Positions 14,148 through 22,433 of a DNA stretch of 24,420 nt are shown here, one piece after another; position 1 is the first letter of the stretch, and every line of letters begins with the position of its first letter. The notes beneath the pieces are model-generated. The model saw only the letters and a list, made by a program, of their open reading frames with translations. It made no database searches and was not told the DNA's origin. Origin of the DNA: an uncultured Muribaculum sp. (GTDB taxonomy: Bacteria > Bacteroidota > Bacteroidia > Bacteroidales > Muribaculaceae). Where the stretch lies: NCBI GenBank assembly GCA_910589555.1, contig CAJUTE010000041.1:1-24420 (forward strand), in the 5' to 3' direction. The translations under genes and the position numbers were made by a program.

Positions 14148-15770
14148 ATGATAGCGGTCAACAACTTAACCCAACAATTCGGTAAGCGCGTATTATTTCA
14201 GGATGTCAATCTTAAATTCACTCCGGGCAATTGCTACGGCATTATCGGAGCCAACGGAGCCGGAAAGTCAACGCTGATGCGTATACTTAGCGATCAGCTC
14301 TCACCCACCCACGGAACAATCACACAAGGCCCCGGAGAAAGAATGTCGGTGCTGGAACAGGACCACTTCAAATTTGACGAATGCACAGTCCTTAACACAG
14401 TCCTGCAAGGACACACCGTGCTATGGGATATCATGCAGGAAAAAGATGCGATATATTGCAAAGAGGATTTTTCCGATGAAGACGGCGTGCGTGCCGCCGA
14501 ACTCGAAGAAAAATTCGCCGAACTCGAAGGTTGGAATGCCGAAAGCGATGCTGCCGCCCTCCTCAGCGGACTCGGAATCAAGGAAGAGAAGCACCACATG
14601 CTCATGAAGGACATGAGCGGTAACGAAAAGGTGCGTGTGCTCCTTGCAAAGGCTCTGTTCGGAAACCCCGACAATCTACTCCTCGACGAGCCCACCAACG
14701 ACCTTGACCTCGACACCGTGGCTTGGTTGGAAGACTACCTGTCAAAATTTGAAAACACCGTATTGGTTGTGTCCCACGACCGCCACTTCCTCGACTCAGT
14801 GTGCACCCACACTCTCGACATAGACTACAATAAGATGACTCTGTTTGCCGGCAACTACAGTTTCTGGTACGAGTCCTCACAGCTCGCATTGCGCCAGCAA
14901 CAGCAGCAGAATAAGAAAGCCGAGGAAAAACGCAAGGAACTCCTTGAATTCATCCAGCGATTCTCAGCTAATGTGGCAAAGTCCAAGCAGACCACCTCTC
15001 GCAAAAAGATGCTCGAAAAGCTCAACGTCGAGGAGATCCAGCCATCGTCACGCCGCTACCCGGGAATCATATTCACCCCGTCGCGCGAACCCGGCAACAA
15101 GATTCTCGAAGTTCACGGACTCACAGCATCCATCGATGGCGAAGTCCTGTTCAACGACGTGAATTTCCAGATCGAAAAGGGCGACAAAGTGGCATTCCTA
15201 AGCCATGACCCACGTGCCATGACTGCGCTGTTCGAGATCATCACCGGCAATCGCAAAGCCGTCGCCGGAACATTCGAGTGGGGACAGACAATCACCACCG
15301 CCTATCTCCCCTTGGACAACTCGGCATTCTTCAACACCGACATGAACCTCGTCGACTGGCTGTCGCAATGGAGCGATGACTCAAGCGAGATCTACCTGAA
15401 AGGATTCCTCGGCAAGATGCTCTTCTCAGGCGAAGAGGTCATGAAGAAAGCATCAGTCCTCTCCGGAGGTGAGAAAATGCGATGCATGATCGCAAAGATG
15501 ATGATGAAGGATGCCAACACTCTCATCCTCGACTCACCCACCAACCACCTCGACCTCGAATCAATCCAGGCGTTCAACAACACCCTGCAAGGATTCAAGG
15601 GCAACATCCTTTTCGCTTCTCACGACCACGAATTCATCCAGACCATCGCCAACCGCATCATCGAGCTCACCCCCAACGGTATCATCGACAAGATGATGGA
15701 CTATGACGATTACATCACCGACGAACGCGTTGCCGCAGCCCGCGAAAAACTTTATCCCGCAAAACACTAA
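14148..15770 (+). CDS. ABC-F ATPase, YbiT/YkpA type, degenerate second ATPase domain
   Basis: A 540-residue soluble protein with two ABC domains and no membrane span; ABC-F proteins act on the ribosome. The ATG at 14148 is chosen because the conserved first strand (MIAVNNLTQQF) begins there; the frame is open 40 codons further upstream across the promoter. Domain 1 is intact: Walker A GANGAGKS (34-41), signature MSGNEKVR (156-163), Walker B LLLDEP (177-182). A charged linker helix follows (about 245-295). Domain 2 (about 318-525) has no Walker A lysine (LSHDPRAM at 351-358), a good signature LSGGEK (438-443), and Ser463 in place of the catalytic Glu (LILDSP). Domain 2 probably cannot hydrolyse ATP. 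The Dabb gene follows after 13 bases. Confidence 0.9.
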   Translation: MIAVNNLTQQFGKRVLFQDVNLKFTPGNCYGIIGANGAGKSTLMRILSDQLSPTHGTITQGPGERMSVLEQDHFKFDECTVLNTVLQGHTVLWDIMQEKDAIYCKEDFSDEDGVRAAELEEKFAELEGWNAESDAAALLSGLGIKEEKHHMLMKDMSGNEKVRVLLAKALFGNPDNLLLDEPTNDLDLDTVAWLEDYLSKFENTVLVVSHDRHFLDSVCTHTLDIDYNKMTLFAGNYSFWYESSQLALRQQQQQNKKAEEKRKELLEFIQRFSANVAKSKQTTSRKKMLEKLNVEEIQPSSRRYPGIIFTPSREPGNKILEVHGLTASIDGEVLFNDVNFQIEKGDKVAFLSHDPRAMTALFEIITGNRKAVAGTFEWGQTITTAYLPLDNSAFFNTDMNLVDWLSQWSDDSSEIYLKGFLGKMLFSGEEVMKKASVLSGGEKMRCMIAKMMMKDANTLILDSPTNHLDLESIQAFNNTLQGFKGNILFASHDHEFIQTIANRIIELTPNGIIDKMMDYDDYITDERVAAAREKLYPAKH

Positions 15771-15783
15771 CTCCGAAATCAGA

Positions 15784-16077
15784 ATGGTAAAACATATAGT
15801 CACCTTCAAGCTCAACGGCACCCCTGAAGAACGTGCCCACATAGCCCGCGCATTCAAAGACGCCCTCATGGCTCTTCCCGGGCAAATCGACGTACTGCGC
15901 TCAATGGAAGTAGGCATCAACTCCAATCCCGCCGAAACATGGGACGTAGTCCTCACCGCAGTAGTCCCCACCATGGCTGATGTCGAGGTTTACGCAAAAC
16001 ATCCCGCCCACGTCGCTGCCGCAGCAATCCTCGGTTCCCACAAAGAAGCGAGAGCCTGCGTAGACTACGAATTCTAA
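15784..16077 (+). CDS. Dabb-family (stress-responsive A/B barrel) protein
   Basis: A 97-residue cytoplasmic protein that fits the dimeric alpha-beta barrel family: MVKHIVTFKL at the start, LRSMEVGIN in the middle (about 44-52), and the helix VEVYAKHPAHVAAAA (about 68-82). Members include small enzymes and proteins of unknown role; the substrate cannot be told here. The ATG at 15784 is chosen because it begins the first strand; the frame is open further upstream inside the ABC-F gene. It follows the ABC-F stop by 13 bases and is followed by a strong terminator, so the two form an operon. Confidence 0.82.
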   Translation: MVKHIVTFKLNGTPEERAHIARAFKDALMALPGQIDVLRSMEVGINSNPAETWDVVLTAVVPTMADVEVYAKHPAHVAAAAILGSHKEARACVDYEF

Positions 16078-16111
16078 ACCGCCGCCGCACACACAGTGAC
16101 TGCATAAATTT

Positions 16112-16149
16112 AATGTCCGGGGAGTCTATCACGACTGCCCGGACATTTT
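16112..16149 (+). terminator. Intrinsic terminator after the Dabb gene
   Basis: A 15-base stem with one mismatch (AATGTCCGGGGAGTC against GACTGCCCGGACATT), a six-base loop, then TTTTATATATT. It ends the ABC-F/Dabb operon. Confidence 0.85.
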
Positions 16150-16322
16150 ATATATTCCAACAAAACAGAAAACCTTTTCATATCCTTTATATCTTCATAA
16201 CAAAACTAAACATCATTTAGTTCACCACCCCAAAAAAAGATATACACCACCGGAGCCGCGGAGCCACAAAGAATATTCCATAAAGACCATTGACATAATT
16301 CATTTAGTCCAAGGATTTTTGC

Positions 16323-16330
16323 TATATTTG
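16323..16330 (+). promoter_or_regulatory. -7 box for the Y1 transposase, nearly leaderless
   Basis: TATATTTG ends eight bases before the ATG at 16339. A start site 5-7 bases after the box leaves a leader of only one to four bases. Confidence 0.45.
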
Positions 16331-16338
16331 CACTCACC

Positions 16339-16782
16339 ATGAGCAAAGTTTCAGCATATTACCACATCGTATTCTGCACAAAAGAGCGGAGGATGGCATT
16401 GCCGTTGGAACACCTCGACGACATATACCGTTTTATCAACAACGAGCTTTCAATCGCAAAATGCTCCCTCCTGCGAATAGGCGGAATACAGAACCATGTG
16501 CACCTGCTGATAGATTTGCATCCGAGTGTGGCGCTTTCCACCTTGATGCAAAACATCAAGAGCCACACAGGAGGATGGTTGCGGAAAGATGCTCGTTTCC
16601 CTCTCTTCGACGGGTGGGCGCGAGAATATTACGCAGCCTCCATATCGGCAACCCACAAAGAGCCGGTAATAGAATATATCAAGAATCAGCGTCAACACCA
16701 TCTCGGAACATCATTCGATGACGAGCTCATCAAGATGTATCAAAAGTCCAATCTAAGTTACGACGACCGCGACCTACGTTAG
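16339..16782 (+). CDS. IS200/REP-type Y1 transposase
   Basis: A 147-residue HUH single-strand transposase. The metal-binding HUH motif is NHVHLL (His53, His55), and the nucleophile is Tyr113 in VIEYIKNQRQHH. The N-terminal strand YYHIVFCTK (7-15) is typical. These enzymes cut single-stranded DNA next to small hairpins. No tnpB-like gene accompanies it, so it is either a lone IS200 or a REP-associated (domesticated) transposase. The frame is intact. A large inverted repeat starts 146 bases downstream, which would suit the REP-associated type. Confidence 0.88.
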   Translation: MSKVSAYYHIVFCTKERRMALPLEHLDDIYRFINNELSIAKCSLLRIGGIQNHVHLLIDLHPSVALSTLMQNIKSHTGGWLRKDARFPLFDGWAREYYAASISATHKEPVIEYIKNQRQHHLGTSFDDELIKMYQKSNLSYDDRDLR

Positions 16783-17177
16783 CAGTCCATAGACTCCGGA
16801 CACCACCGTGATACCGGCGCCACACCAACAGCGCAACAACATAACACCGGGAGAGCACCGATACATCACCCAGATGTCACCAATACATCACCTCTCCGAG
16901 GCTCAAGTGGGGGTGCTCCTATCCTGGTCCCCACACTCGTTACACTCATGTGGGGTTTCTGATGACATCACCGCGCTGCGGCTCACTGATGCTTGCGGAA
17001 CGCCGGAGGCGTGAGGGTTGTCCGAAACCCCACATGAGCGCAGCGAGTGTGGGGACAGCGAGTGTGCCGCCCCTGCCCCCGGAGCATCGCAGATGCGATA
17101 TAGACCGCGATATAGATGGGATTTCTCGGGATTTTACGGCAATATCACCTCAAATAAATAAAAAATGCGGCAAAAAG
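16783..17177. other. Non-coding region between transposase and trp operon
   Basis: No credible gene is seen in these 395 bases. The main structure is the inverted repeat at 16928-17055. Smaller palindromes include ACGCC-GGA-GGCGT inside the repeat spacer (about 17000-17012) and GCATC-GCA-GATGC (about 17084-17096). The first 120 bases are rich in CACC/ACA with no clear signal. Confidence 0.6.
16928..17055. repeat. 32-base inverted repeat, REP/BIME-like
   Basis: The arms 16928-16959 and 17024-17055 are complementary except at three positions, with a 64-base spacer. Each arm is itself a hairpin (CCCCACA at one end, TGTGGGG at the other). Paired, self-folding palindromes near a Y1 transposase recall REP/BIME units. 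Whether this is the transposase's substrate is inference. Confidence 0.65.
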
Positions 17178-17208
17178 TTTGCATTATTGAAATTTATATT
17201 TAATTTTG
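17178..17208 (+). promoter_or_regulatory. Consensus Bacteroidetes promoter of the trp operon
   Basis: TTTG at 17178-17181, a 19-base spacer, and TAATTTTG at 17201-17208. The start site should lie near 17214, about 13 bases before the leader peptide ATG. Confidence 0.8.
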
Positions 17209-17226
17209 CAACATCACACAACACAA

Positions 17227-17292
17227 ATGAAGAATTTATCTACATATAATCAATATTGGTGGCACATCGGTAATAACTATCGATGGCAATAA
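17227..17292 (+). CDS. trpL: trp leader peptide
   Basis: A 21-codon ORF just after the trp promoter. Its Trp codons are numbers 11, 12 and 20 (QYWWHIGNN in the middle, YRWQ at the end), against about one per hundred in normal proteins. A tandem Trp pair in a short ORF before a terminator is the hallmark of ribosome-mediated attenuation: a ribosome short of Trp-tRNA stalls at codons 11-12 and changes how the RNA downstream folds. The peptide itself probably has no function. The gene is too short for usual ORF calling. Confidence 0.85.
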   Translation: MKNLSTYNQYWWHIGNNYRWQ

Positions 17293-17366
17293 TCTCATAT
17301 ATATACGCACCAATTTGTATTATTCATAAATCTTATAGAAGCCATCGATTATTCGGTGGCTTTTTT
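17255..17366 (+). promoter_or_regulatory. trp operon transcription attenuator
   Basis: Three pairings compete. ATTGGTG at 17255-17261, spanning the Trp-Trp codons, can pair with CACCAAT at 17308-17314. ATCGATGGC at 17279-17287, near the end of trpL, can pair with GCCATCGAT at 17341-17349 (antiterminator). The latter bases also form the 5' half of the terminator at 17339-17366. A ribosome stalled at codons 11-12 leaves 17279-17287 free, so the antiterminator forms; a ribosome reaching the stop at 17290-17292 covers it, so the terminator forms. Confidence 0.8.
17339..17366 (+). terminator. Attenuator terminator hairpin
   Basis: AAGCCATCG pairs with CGGTGGCTT (one G:U pair), loop ATTATT, followed by a run of six T. 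It lies 30 bases before the trpB ATG, so it ends transcription before the first structural gene. Confidence 0.85.
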
Positions 17367-17396
17367 CTTTGTAACTAAAAATTCAATATATCCAAA

Positions 17397-18602
17397 ATGT
17401 TTACTATCAATCATCACGGACTACCGGTAGATGATGCCGGTTTTTACGGGAAATTCGGCGGTGCCTATATCCCTGAAATATTGCATCGCAACGTGGAGAT
17501 GCTCACTGAAGCCTACTACACATACGTCGACACACCCGAATTCCAAAAAGAGTTCAACCACCTGCTGCGCGATTATGTGGGGCGTCCGTCACCGCTATAC
17601 CGTGCCGACCGGCTGAGCAAAATCCATAACACCAACATATATCTGAAACGCGAAGACCTGAACCACACCGGCGCCCACAAAATAAACAATGCCATCGGGC
17701 AGGTGCTGCTCGCCAAAAGGATGGGCAAGACCAAAATCCTCGCCGAGACCGGAGCCGGTCAGCACGGCGTGGCAACAGCCACCGTATGCGCCTTGATGGG
17801 GCTTGATTGCACCGTCTATATGGGCAAGACCGATGTGGAACGGCAGCAGCCCAATGTGGAACGAATGAAAATGCTTGGAGCACGGGTTGAAGCCGTCACC
17901 TCAGGCAACATGACACTCAAGGATGCCACCAACGAGGCGATAAGAGCATGGTGCTGCAACCCCGACAGCTTCTATGTGATAGGCAGCACAGTGGGTCCGC
18001 ACCCCTACCCTGAGATGGTCGCCTATTTCCAGTCCATCATAAGCGAGGAGATAAAGAAGCAGCTCAAAGAACACATAGGCAGAGAGAATCCCGATTATGT
18101 GATAGCCTGCATAGGCGGCGGAAGCAATGCCGCCGGGGCATTCTATCATTTCCTCGATGACAAGGATGTGAAACTGATAGCCGCCGAAGCCGCAGGACTC
18201 GGCGTAGACTCCGGAATGACCGCAGCCTCGATGCAAGCCGGAAGCGAGGGGATAATCCACGGAGCGCGCACGATGCTGATGCAGACACCCGACGGGCAGA
18301 TCATCGAACCATACTCTATATCGGCGGGTCTTGACTACCCGGGAGTAGGTCCGCTCCACGCCTATCTTGCCGAATCGAAAAGAACTACCGTGGTCGCCGT
18401 CACCGACTCGCAAGCGCTCAATGCCGCTTTCCACCTCACACGCACCGAGGGGATAATCCCCGCTCTTGAATCGGCTCACGCGCTTGCCGTGCTCGACCTG
18501 ATGAAGTTCAAGCCCAACGATGTGGTCGTCATCAATGTCTCGGGAAGAGGCGACAAAGATATGCACACCTACATGGCTCACAAAAATGAAATAGAACTAT
18601 AA
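17397..18602 (+). CDS. trpB: Tryptophan synthase beta chain
   Basis: A 401-residue PLP enzyme that joins indole and serine to tryptophan. The PLP lysine is in NHTGAHKINNA (Lys95), the phosphate-binding GGGSNA follows near residues 241-246, and the N terminus has the alpha-subunit contact region FGKFGGAYIPEIL-like (18-29). The length is standard for the TrpB1 type. It is the first structural gene, 30 bases after the attenuator terminator, while trpA is last; separation of trpB and trpA in this order is usual in Bacteroidetes. Confidence 0.97.
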   Translation: MFTINHHGLPVDDAGFYGKFGGAYIPEILHRNVEMLTEAYYTYVDTPEFQKEFNHLLRDYVGRPSPLYRADRLSKIHNTNIYLKREDLNHTGAHKINNAIGQVLLAKRMGKTKILAETGAGQHGVATATVCALMGLDCTVYMGKTDVERQQPNVERMKMLGARVEAVTSGNMTLKDATNEAIRAWCCNPDSFYVIGSTVGPHPYPEMVAYFQSIISEEIKKQLKEHIGRENPDYVIACIGGGSNAAGAFYHFLDDKDVKLIAAEAAGLGVDSGMTAASMQAGSEGIIHGARTMLMQTPDGQIIEPYSISAGLDYPGVGPLHAYLAESKRTTVVAVTDSQALNAAFHLTRTEGIIPALESAHALAVLDLMKFKPNDVVVINVSGRGDKDMHTYMAHKNEIEL

Positions 18603-18618
18603 AACGCCGCTAACGATT

Positions 18619-20025
18619 ATGAAACACCATCTTAACGTAAAGTCACTGATGATTCCCGCCGACATGGAAACACCGGTCGGAATATACTTGAAAATAAGGG
18701 ATCTCTACCCCATGTCGGCTCTGCTTGAAAGTTCCGACTACCACACATCGCAAAATTCCGTGAGCTACATAGGAGTGTGCCCCATCGCATCCTTCTCAGT
18801 AGCCGACGAGACCATAACCGCCACCTACCCCGACGGAAATTCCATATCGGAAAAAATATCATCGGGAATAGACGTGATCGATGAACTGAAGAAATATATC
18901 GACTCCTACGAACTCTCGGGCGACACCGCTCCCGACATCAACGGGCTCTTCGGCTACACCGCCTACGATGCGGTGAGATACTTCGAAGCGGTCAACATCA
19001 CAAAGCCCGACAGCAAGTTTGCCGGCATCCCCGACATGAAATATATGTTCTACCGCTATGTGATCAAGCTCAACCACTACAAAAATCAGATGGTGATCTA
19101 CGAGCATCTTTCGCCGGGCGAAGAGTCGGCAATCGATGAACTCGTGAGCATAATCAGAAACAACAATGTGGCACAATACCGATTCCGCAGCATAGGACCG
19201 GCAACCTCCTCGATAACCGATGAAGAGTACATGGAGATGGTGAGAAAAGGGATCTCCCATGCCCTGCGCGGCGATGTGTTCCAGATAGTCCTGTCGAGAC
19301 GATTCTCTCAGGCATTCTCAGGCGACGAGTTCAATGTCTACCGGGCTTTGCGCTGCGTGAACCCCTCGCCCTATCTGTTCTATTTCGATTTCGGGGCGTT
19401 CCGGGTGTTCGGCTCTTCACCCGAAACACATCTGCGGGTGGAAAACGGCACAGCCTACATCGATCCCATCGCAGGAACATTCAAGCGCACGGGCGACGAT
19501 GCCCGCGACCACGAACTTGCCAAGGCGCTCCTCGCCGATGAGAAAGAGAACGCCGAACACATCATGCTCGTGGATCTCGCCCGCAACGACTTAAGCCGAA
19601 GCGGCGGCAAAGTCGAAATCGACTTCCTGCGGCAGATACAGTTCTATTCCCACGTGATACACATGGTGTCGAGAGTGAAAGCGACACTGCCCGAAAACGC
19701 CGATGTGTACCGTCTATACGCCAACACATTCCCCGCCGGAACTCTCAGCGGAGCGCCTAAAGTGAAGGCGATGCAACTCATCGACGAGATCGAGCCTCAC
19801 AACCGAATGACCTACGGCGGCTGCATAGGCTACATCGGTCTGAACGGCAATCTGAACCAGGCAATCACGATACGCAGCTTCCTTAGTTGCAACAACGTAC
19901 TCTACTCACAGGCTGGAGCCGGAATCGTGGCTCACTCAGTGCCTGAAAACGAGCTTCAGGAGACCAACAACAAGCTGGGAGCGCTGGTAAACGCGGTCAA
20001 CTATGCAGAAACTTTCCTCATCTAA
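18619..20025 (+). CDS. trpE: Anthranilate synthase component I
   Basis: A 468-residue chorismate-binding enzyme that makes anthranilate from chorismate with ammonia supplied by TrpG. The C-terminal catalytic domain shows FGSSPETHLRVE, DPIAGTFKRTGDD and AGAGIVAHSVPENE. The N-terminal regulatory domain carries LLES-X10-S (residues 35-38 and 49), the known tryptophan-binding motif, so the enzyme should be feedback inhibited by Trp. It starts 16 bases after trpB. Thus the pathway is controlled both by attenuation and at the enzyme. Confidence 0.96.
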   Translation: MKHHLNVKSLMIPADMETPVGIYLKIRDLYPMSALLESSDYHTSQNSVSYIGVCPIASFSVADETITATYPDGNSISEKISSGIDVIDELKKYIDSYELSGDTAPDINGLFGYTAYDAVRYFEAVNITKPDSKFAGIPDMKYMFYRYVIKLNHYKNQMVIYEHLSPGEESAIDELVSIIRNNNVAQYRFRSIGPATSSITDEEYMEMVRKGISHALRGDVFQIVLSRRFSQAFSGDEFNVYRALRCVNPSPYLFYFDFGAFRVFGSSPETHLRVENGTAYIDPIAGTFKRTGDDARDHELAKALLADEKENAEHIMLVDLARNDLSRSGGKVEIDFLRQIQFYSHVIHMVSRVKATLPENADVYRLYANTFPAGTLSGAPKVKAMQLIDEIEPHNRMTYGGCIGYIGLNGNLNQAITIRSFLSCNNVLYSQAGAGIVAHSVPENELQETNNKLGALVNAVNYAETFLI

Positions 20026-20038
20026 ACACATCACGACT

Positions 20039-20602
20039 ATGAAACTGCTTATAATAGACAATTACGATTCATTCACCTACAATATAGTCCATGCCGTAAG
20101 GGAGCTTGGCATAGAGCCTGCCGTATTAAGAAATGACCGGTTGACAATCGACAGCATCGACGACTACGACAAGATCATCATCTCACCCGGACCCGGCATC
20201 CCCTCGGAAGCGGGCATCATGCCGGAAGCGCTACGCGTCTACGCCGACAAAAAGCCGATATTGGGTGTATGTCTTGGTCATCAGGCGATAGGCGAACGGT
20301 TTGGCGCTTCGCTGCGCAACCTCAGCACGGTGTATCACGGCATCAAAACACCGGTGGATGTGATTGCCGATGATTACATATTTTCAGGATTGCCCAAACG
20401 CTTTGATGTGGGCAGATACCACTCATGGGTCATAGACCGCAACGGATTGCCTGAGGAGCTTGAAGTGACCGCAGTGAGCGACGACGGCGAAATAATGGCT
20501 ATACGTCACAAGAAATATGATGTGAGAGGCGTGCAATTCCATCCGGAATCAATCCTGACCCCGCTCGGCATTAAAATCATAGAGAACTGGATAAAGCATT
20601 GA
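20039..20602 (+). CDS. trpG: Anthranilate synthase component II (glutamine amidotransferase)
   Basis: A 187-residue class I glutamine amidotransferase that feeds ammonia to TrpE. The catalytic triad is complete: Cys78 in GVCLGHQ, His168 and Glu170 in FHPES. SPGPG at 49-53 forms the oxyanion loop. The ATG at 20039 begins MKLLIIDNYDSFTYN, the conserved first strand; an in-frame ATG at 20003 lies inside trpE and is unlikely. It is 13 bases from trpE and is not fused to trpD as it is in E. coli. Confidence 0.95.
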   Translation: MKLLIIDNYDSFTYNIVHAVRELGIEPAVLRNDRLTIDSIDDYDKIIISPGPGIPSEAGIMPEALRVYADKKPILGVCLGHQAIGERFGASLRNLSTVYHGIKTPVDVIADDYIFSGLPKRFDVGRYHSWVIDRNGLPEELEVTAVSDDGEIMAIRHKKYDVRGVQFHPESILTPLGIKIIENWIKH

Positions 20603-20644
20603 ATCGGAAATGCGCAATAACAACATCTAACAGGAATAAAAAGA

Positions 20645-21640
20645 ATGAAAGCGTTACTATATAAAATGTTTGAGCACAAAAGCCTTTCGCATGACGAGGC
20701 AAGAGATGTGCTCCTGAACATAGCCGACGGAAAATACAATGATTCCCAACTTTCGGCATTCATGACAGTATATCTGATGAGAAGCATCACCATCGACGAG
20801 CTTACCGGATTTCGCGACGCAATACTTGAACGGAGACTGCCGGTGGAATTTGGCGACGTTAAGTCAATCGATATCGTCGGCACCGGAGGCGACGGCAAAA
20901 ACACATTCAACATCTCCACAGCGAGTTGCTTTGTAGTTGCCGGCACCGGAAGAAAAGTGGTGAAGCACGGCAACTATGGTGCAAGCTCAGTGTCAGGCGC
21001 CTCCAATGTGCTTGAACAGCACGGAGTCAAGTTTACCGCCGACATTGACAAGCTGCAAAAGTCCCTTGAAGAAGCGGGGGTGTGCTATCTGCACGCGCCA
21101 TTCTTCAGTCCGGCGTTGAAAAGCGTGAGCGGAGTAAGAAAATCACTTGGCGTAAGGACATTCTTCAATATGCTCGGTCCGCTCGTCAACCCCATGCTGC
21201 CGCGTCATCAGCTCCTTGGTGTCTACAATCTCAAGCTGATGAGACTTTACGAATACATCGCGCAGCGTGACGGAGTGCAATGCACCATAGTCCACTCACT
21301 TGACGGATATGATGAGATATCACTCACCTCGCAGTTCAAAGTATCATCGCCCGAGGGTGAATCCATTTACACCCCGGAGGATATCGGCTTTGAACGATGC
21401 AGCCAGGAGAGCCTGTATGGCGGTGACACCGTTCAGGAAGCCGCCGCAATATTTGACGATGTCCTGTCGGGAAATGCCACCTCCGCTCAAAGGAATTGCG
21501 TGATAGCCAACTCAGCTTTCGCCATCCACACCCTCGATCCTGAAGTGTCGTTGAGCGATGCTGTGGCTGAAGCCGAGTATTCCATAAATTCAGGCAGCGC
21601 GATGGGCACGTTCCGCCGATTTGTCGAACTCAATAAATGA
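20645..21640 (+). CDS. trpD: Anthranilate phosphoribosyltransferase
   Basis: A 331-residue enzyme that joins anthranilate and PRPP. The PRPP-binding GTGGDGKNTFNIST (79-92) and the KHGNYGASS loop (107-115) are intact, as is the helical N-terminal domain (1-70). The length is standard. It starts 42 bases after trpG, the longest gap in the operon; no terminator or promoter motif is evident in it. Confidence 0.96.
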   Translation: MKALLYKMFEHKSLSHDEARDVLLNIADGKYNDSQLSAFMTVYLMRSITIDELTGFRDAILERRLPVEFGDVKSIDIVGTGGDGKNTFNISTASCFVVAGTGRKVVKHGNYGASSVSGASNVLEQHGVKFTADIDKLQKSLEEAGVCYLHAPFFSPALKSVSGVRKSLGVRTFFNMLGPLVNPMLPRHQLLGVYNLKLMRLYEYIAQRDGVQCTIVHSLDGYDEISLTSQFKVSSPEGESIYTPEDIGFERCSQESLYGGDTVQEAAAIFDDVLSGNATSAQRNCVIANSAFAIHTLDPEVSLSDAVAEAEYSINSGSAMGTFRRFVELNK

Positions 21641-21650
21641 ATTGTGAATC

Positions 21651-22433
21651 ATGAGCAATATACTTGACCGAATAGTCGACAATAAAAGGCGTGAGGTGGA
21701 AGCAAAATATGCCAACGGGGTGTATGACTCCTACTCCGCCCCACAACTTTGCAACAAGAAAATATCATTCAGCCGATCGCTGCTTGACAGCGACACCGGG
21801 ATTATAGCGGAATTCAAGCGCCGCTCCCCCTCCAAAGGGGAGATTCACCCCATGGCTATCGCCTCGGAAGTGGTAAAGGGTTACGCCGCCAACGGCGCCG
21901 CCTGCTGCTCGATACTCACCGACACACCATTCTTCGGCGGTTCGCTTGACGATTTCGCCCAAGCAAGACTTGCGGCACCGGATCTGCCACTGCTTCGAAA
22001 AGAATTCATTGTCGACCGAATGCAGATCCTTGAAGCCGCATTCTACGGGGCAAATGCCGTGTTGCTTATCGCATCGGTTCTTTCAACCCGAGAGCTTGAG
22101 GAATTTACCGATTACGCCCACTCGCTGAACCTCGAAACTCTCGTAGAACTACACGGCACCGACGAGCTTGACAAGGCGATTGACTCGGCTGACATGATAG
22201 GCGTGAACAACCGCAATCTCTCCACCTTTTCCACCGACCTGTCCATGTCGACAGCGATGATAGCCCACCTTCCGGAAAATGCGGTCAAAATAGCTGAAAG
22301 CGGATTATCGGACATCGAGGAACTTAAACGATTGCGAGATAAAGGCTATCGCGGATTCCTCATAGGAGAATCATTCATGAAACACGAAAACCCGTGCCTC
22401 GCACTTAAAAATTTCATCAATGGCACTCACTGA
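21651..22433 (+). CDS. trpC: Indole-3-glycerol phosphate synthase
   Basis: A 260-residue TIM-barrel enzyme that closes the indole ring. Catalytic residues are in IIAEFKRRSPSKG (Glu54, Lys56) and LLRKEFIVD (Lys117); later the IGVNNRNL motif (about 184-191) and AESGLSD (about 222-228) bind the substrate and its phosphate. It is separate from trpF, unlike the E. coli fusion. Its end overlaps the first possible trpF start by 14 bases. Confidence 0.96.
   Translation: MSNILDRIVDNKRREVEAKYANGVYDSYSAPQLCNKKISFSRSLLDSDTGIIAEFKRRSPSKGEIHPMAIASEVVKGYAANGAACCSILTDTPFFGGSLDDFAQARLAAPDLPLLRKEFIVDRMQILEAAFYGANAVLLIASVLSTRELEEFTDYAHSLNLETLVELHGTDELDKAIDSADMIGVNNRNLSTFSTDLSMSTAMIAHLPENAVKIAESGLSDIEELKRLRDKGYRGFLIGESFMKHENPCLALKNFINGTH

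Noticed and set aside
16112..16149. Left-end hairpin of the Y1 element
   Set aside because: The long stem followed by TTTT, 34 bases after the Dabb stop, is better explained as that operon's terminator; no matching hairpin was found on the other side of the transposase.
17901..18581. 226-codon open frame antisense to trpB
   Set aside because: It is the mirror of a strongly coding gene in a moderately GC-rich stretch; no recognisable motif and no promoter.
18859..19260. 133-codon open frame antisense to trpE
   Set aside because: Same reason: a shadow of trpE codon structure.
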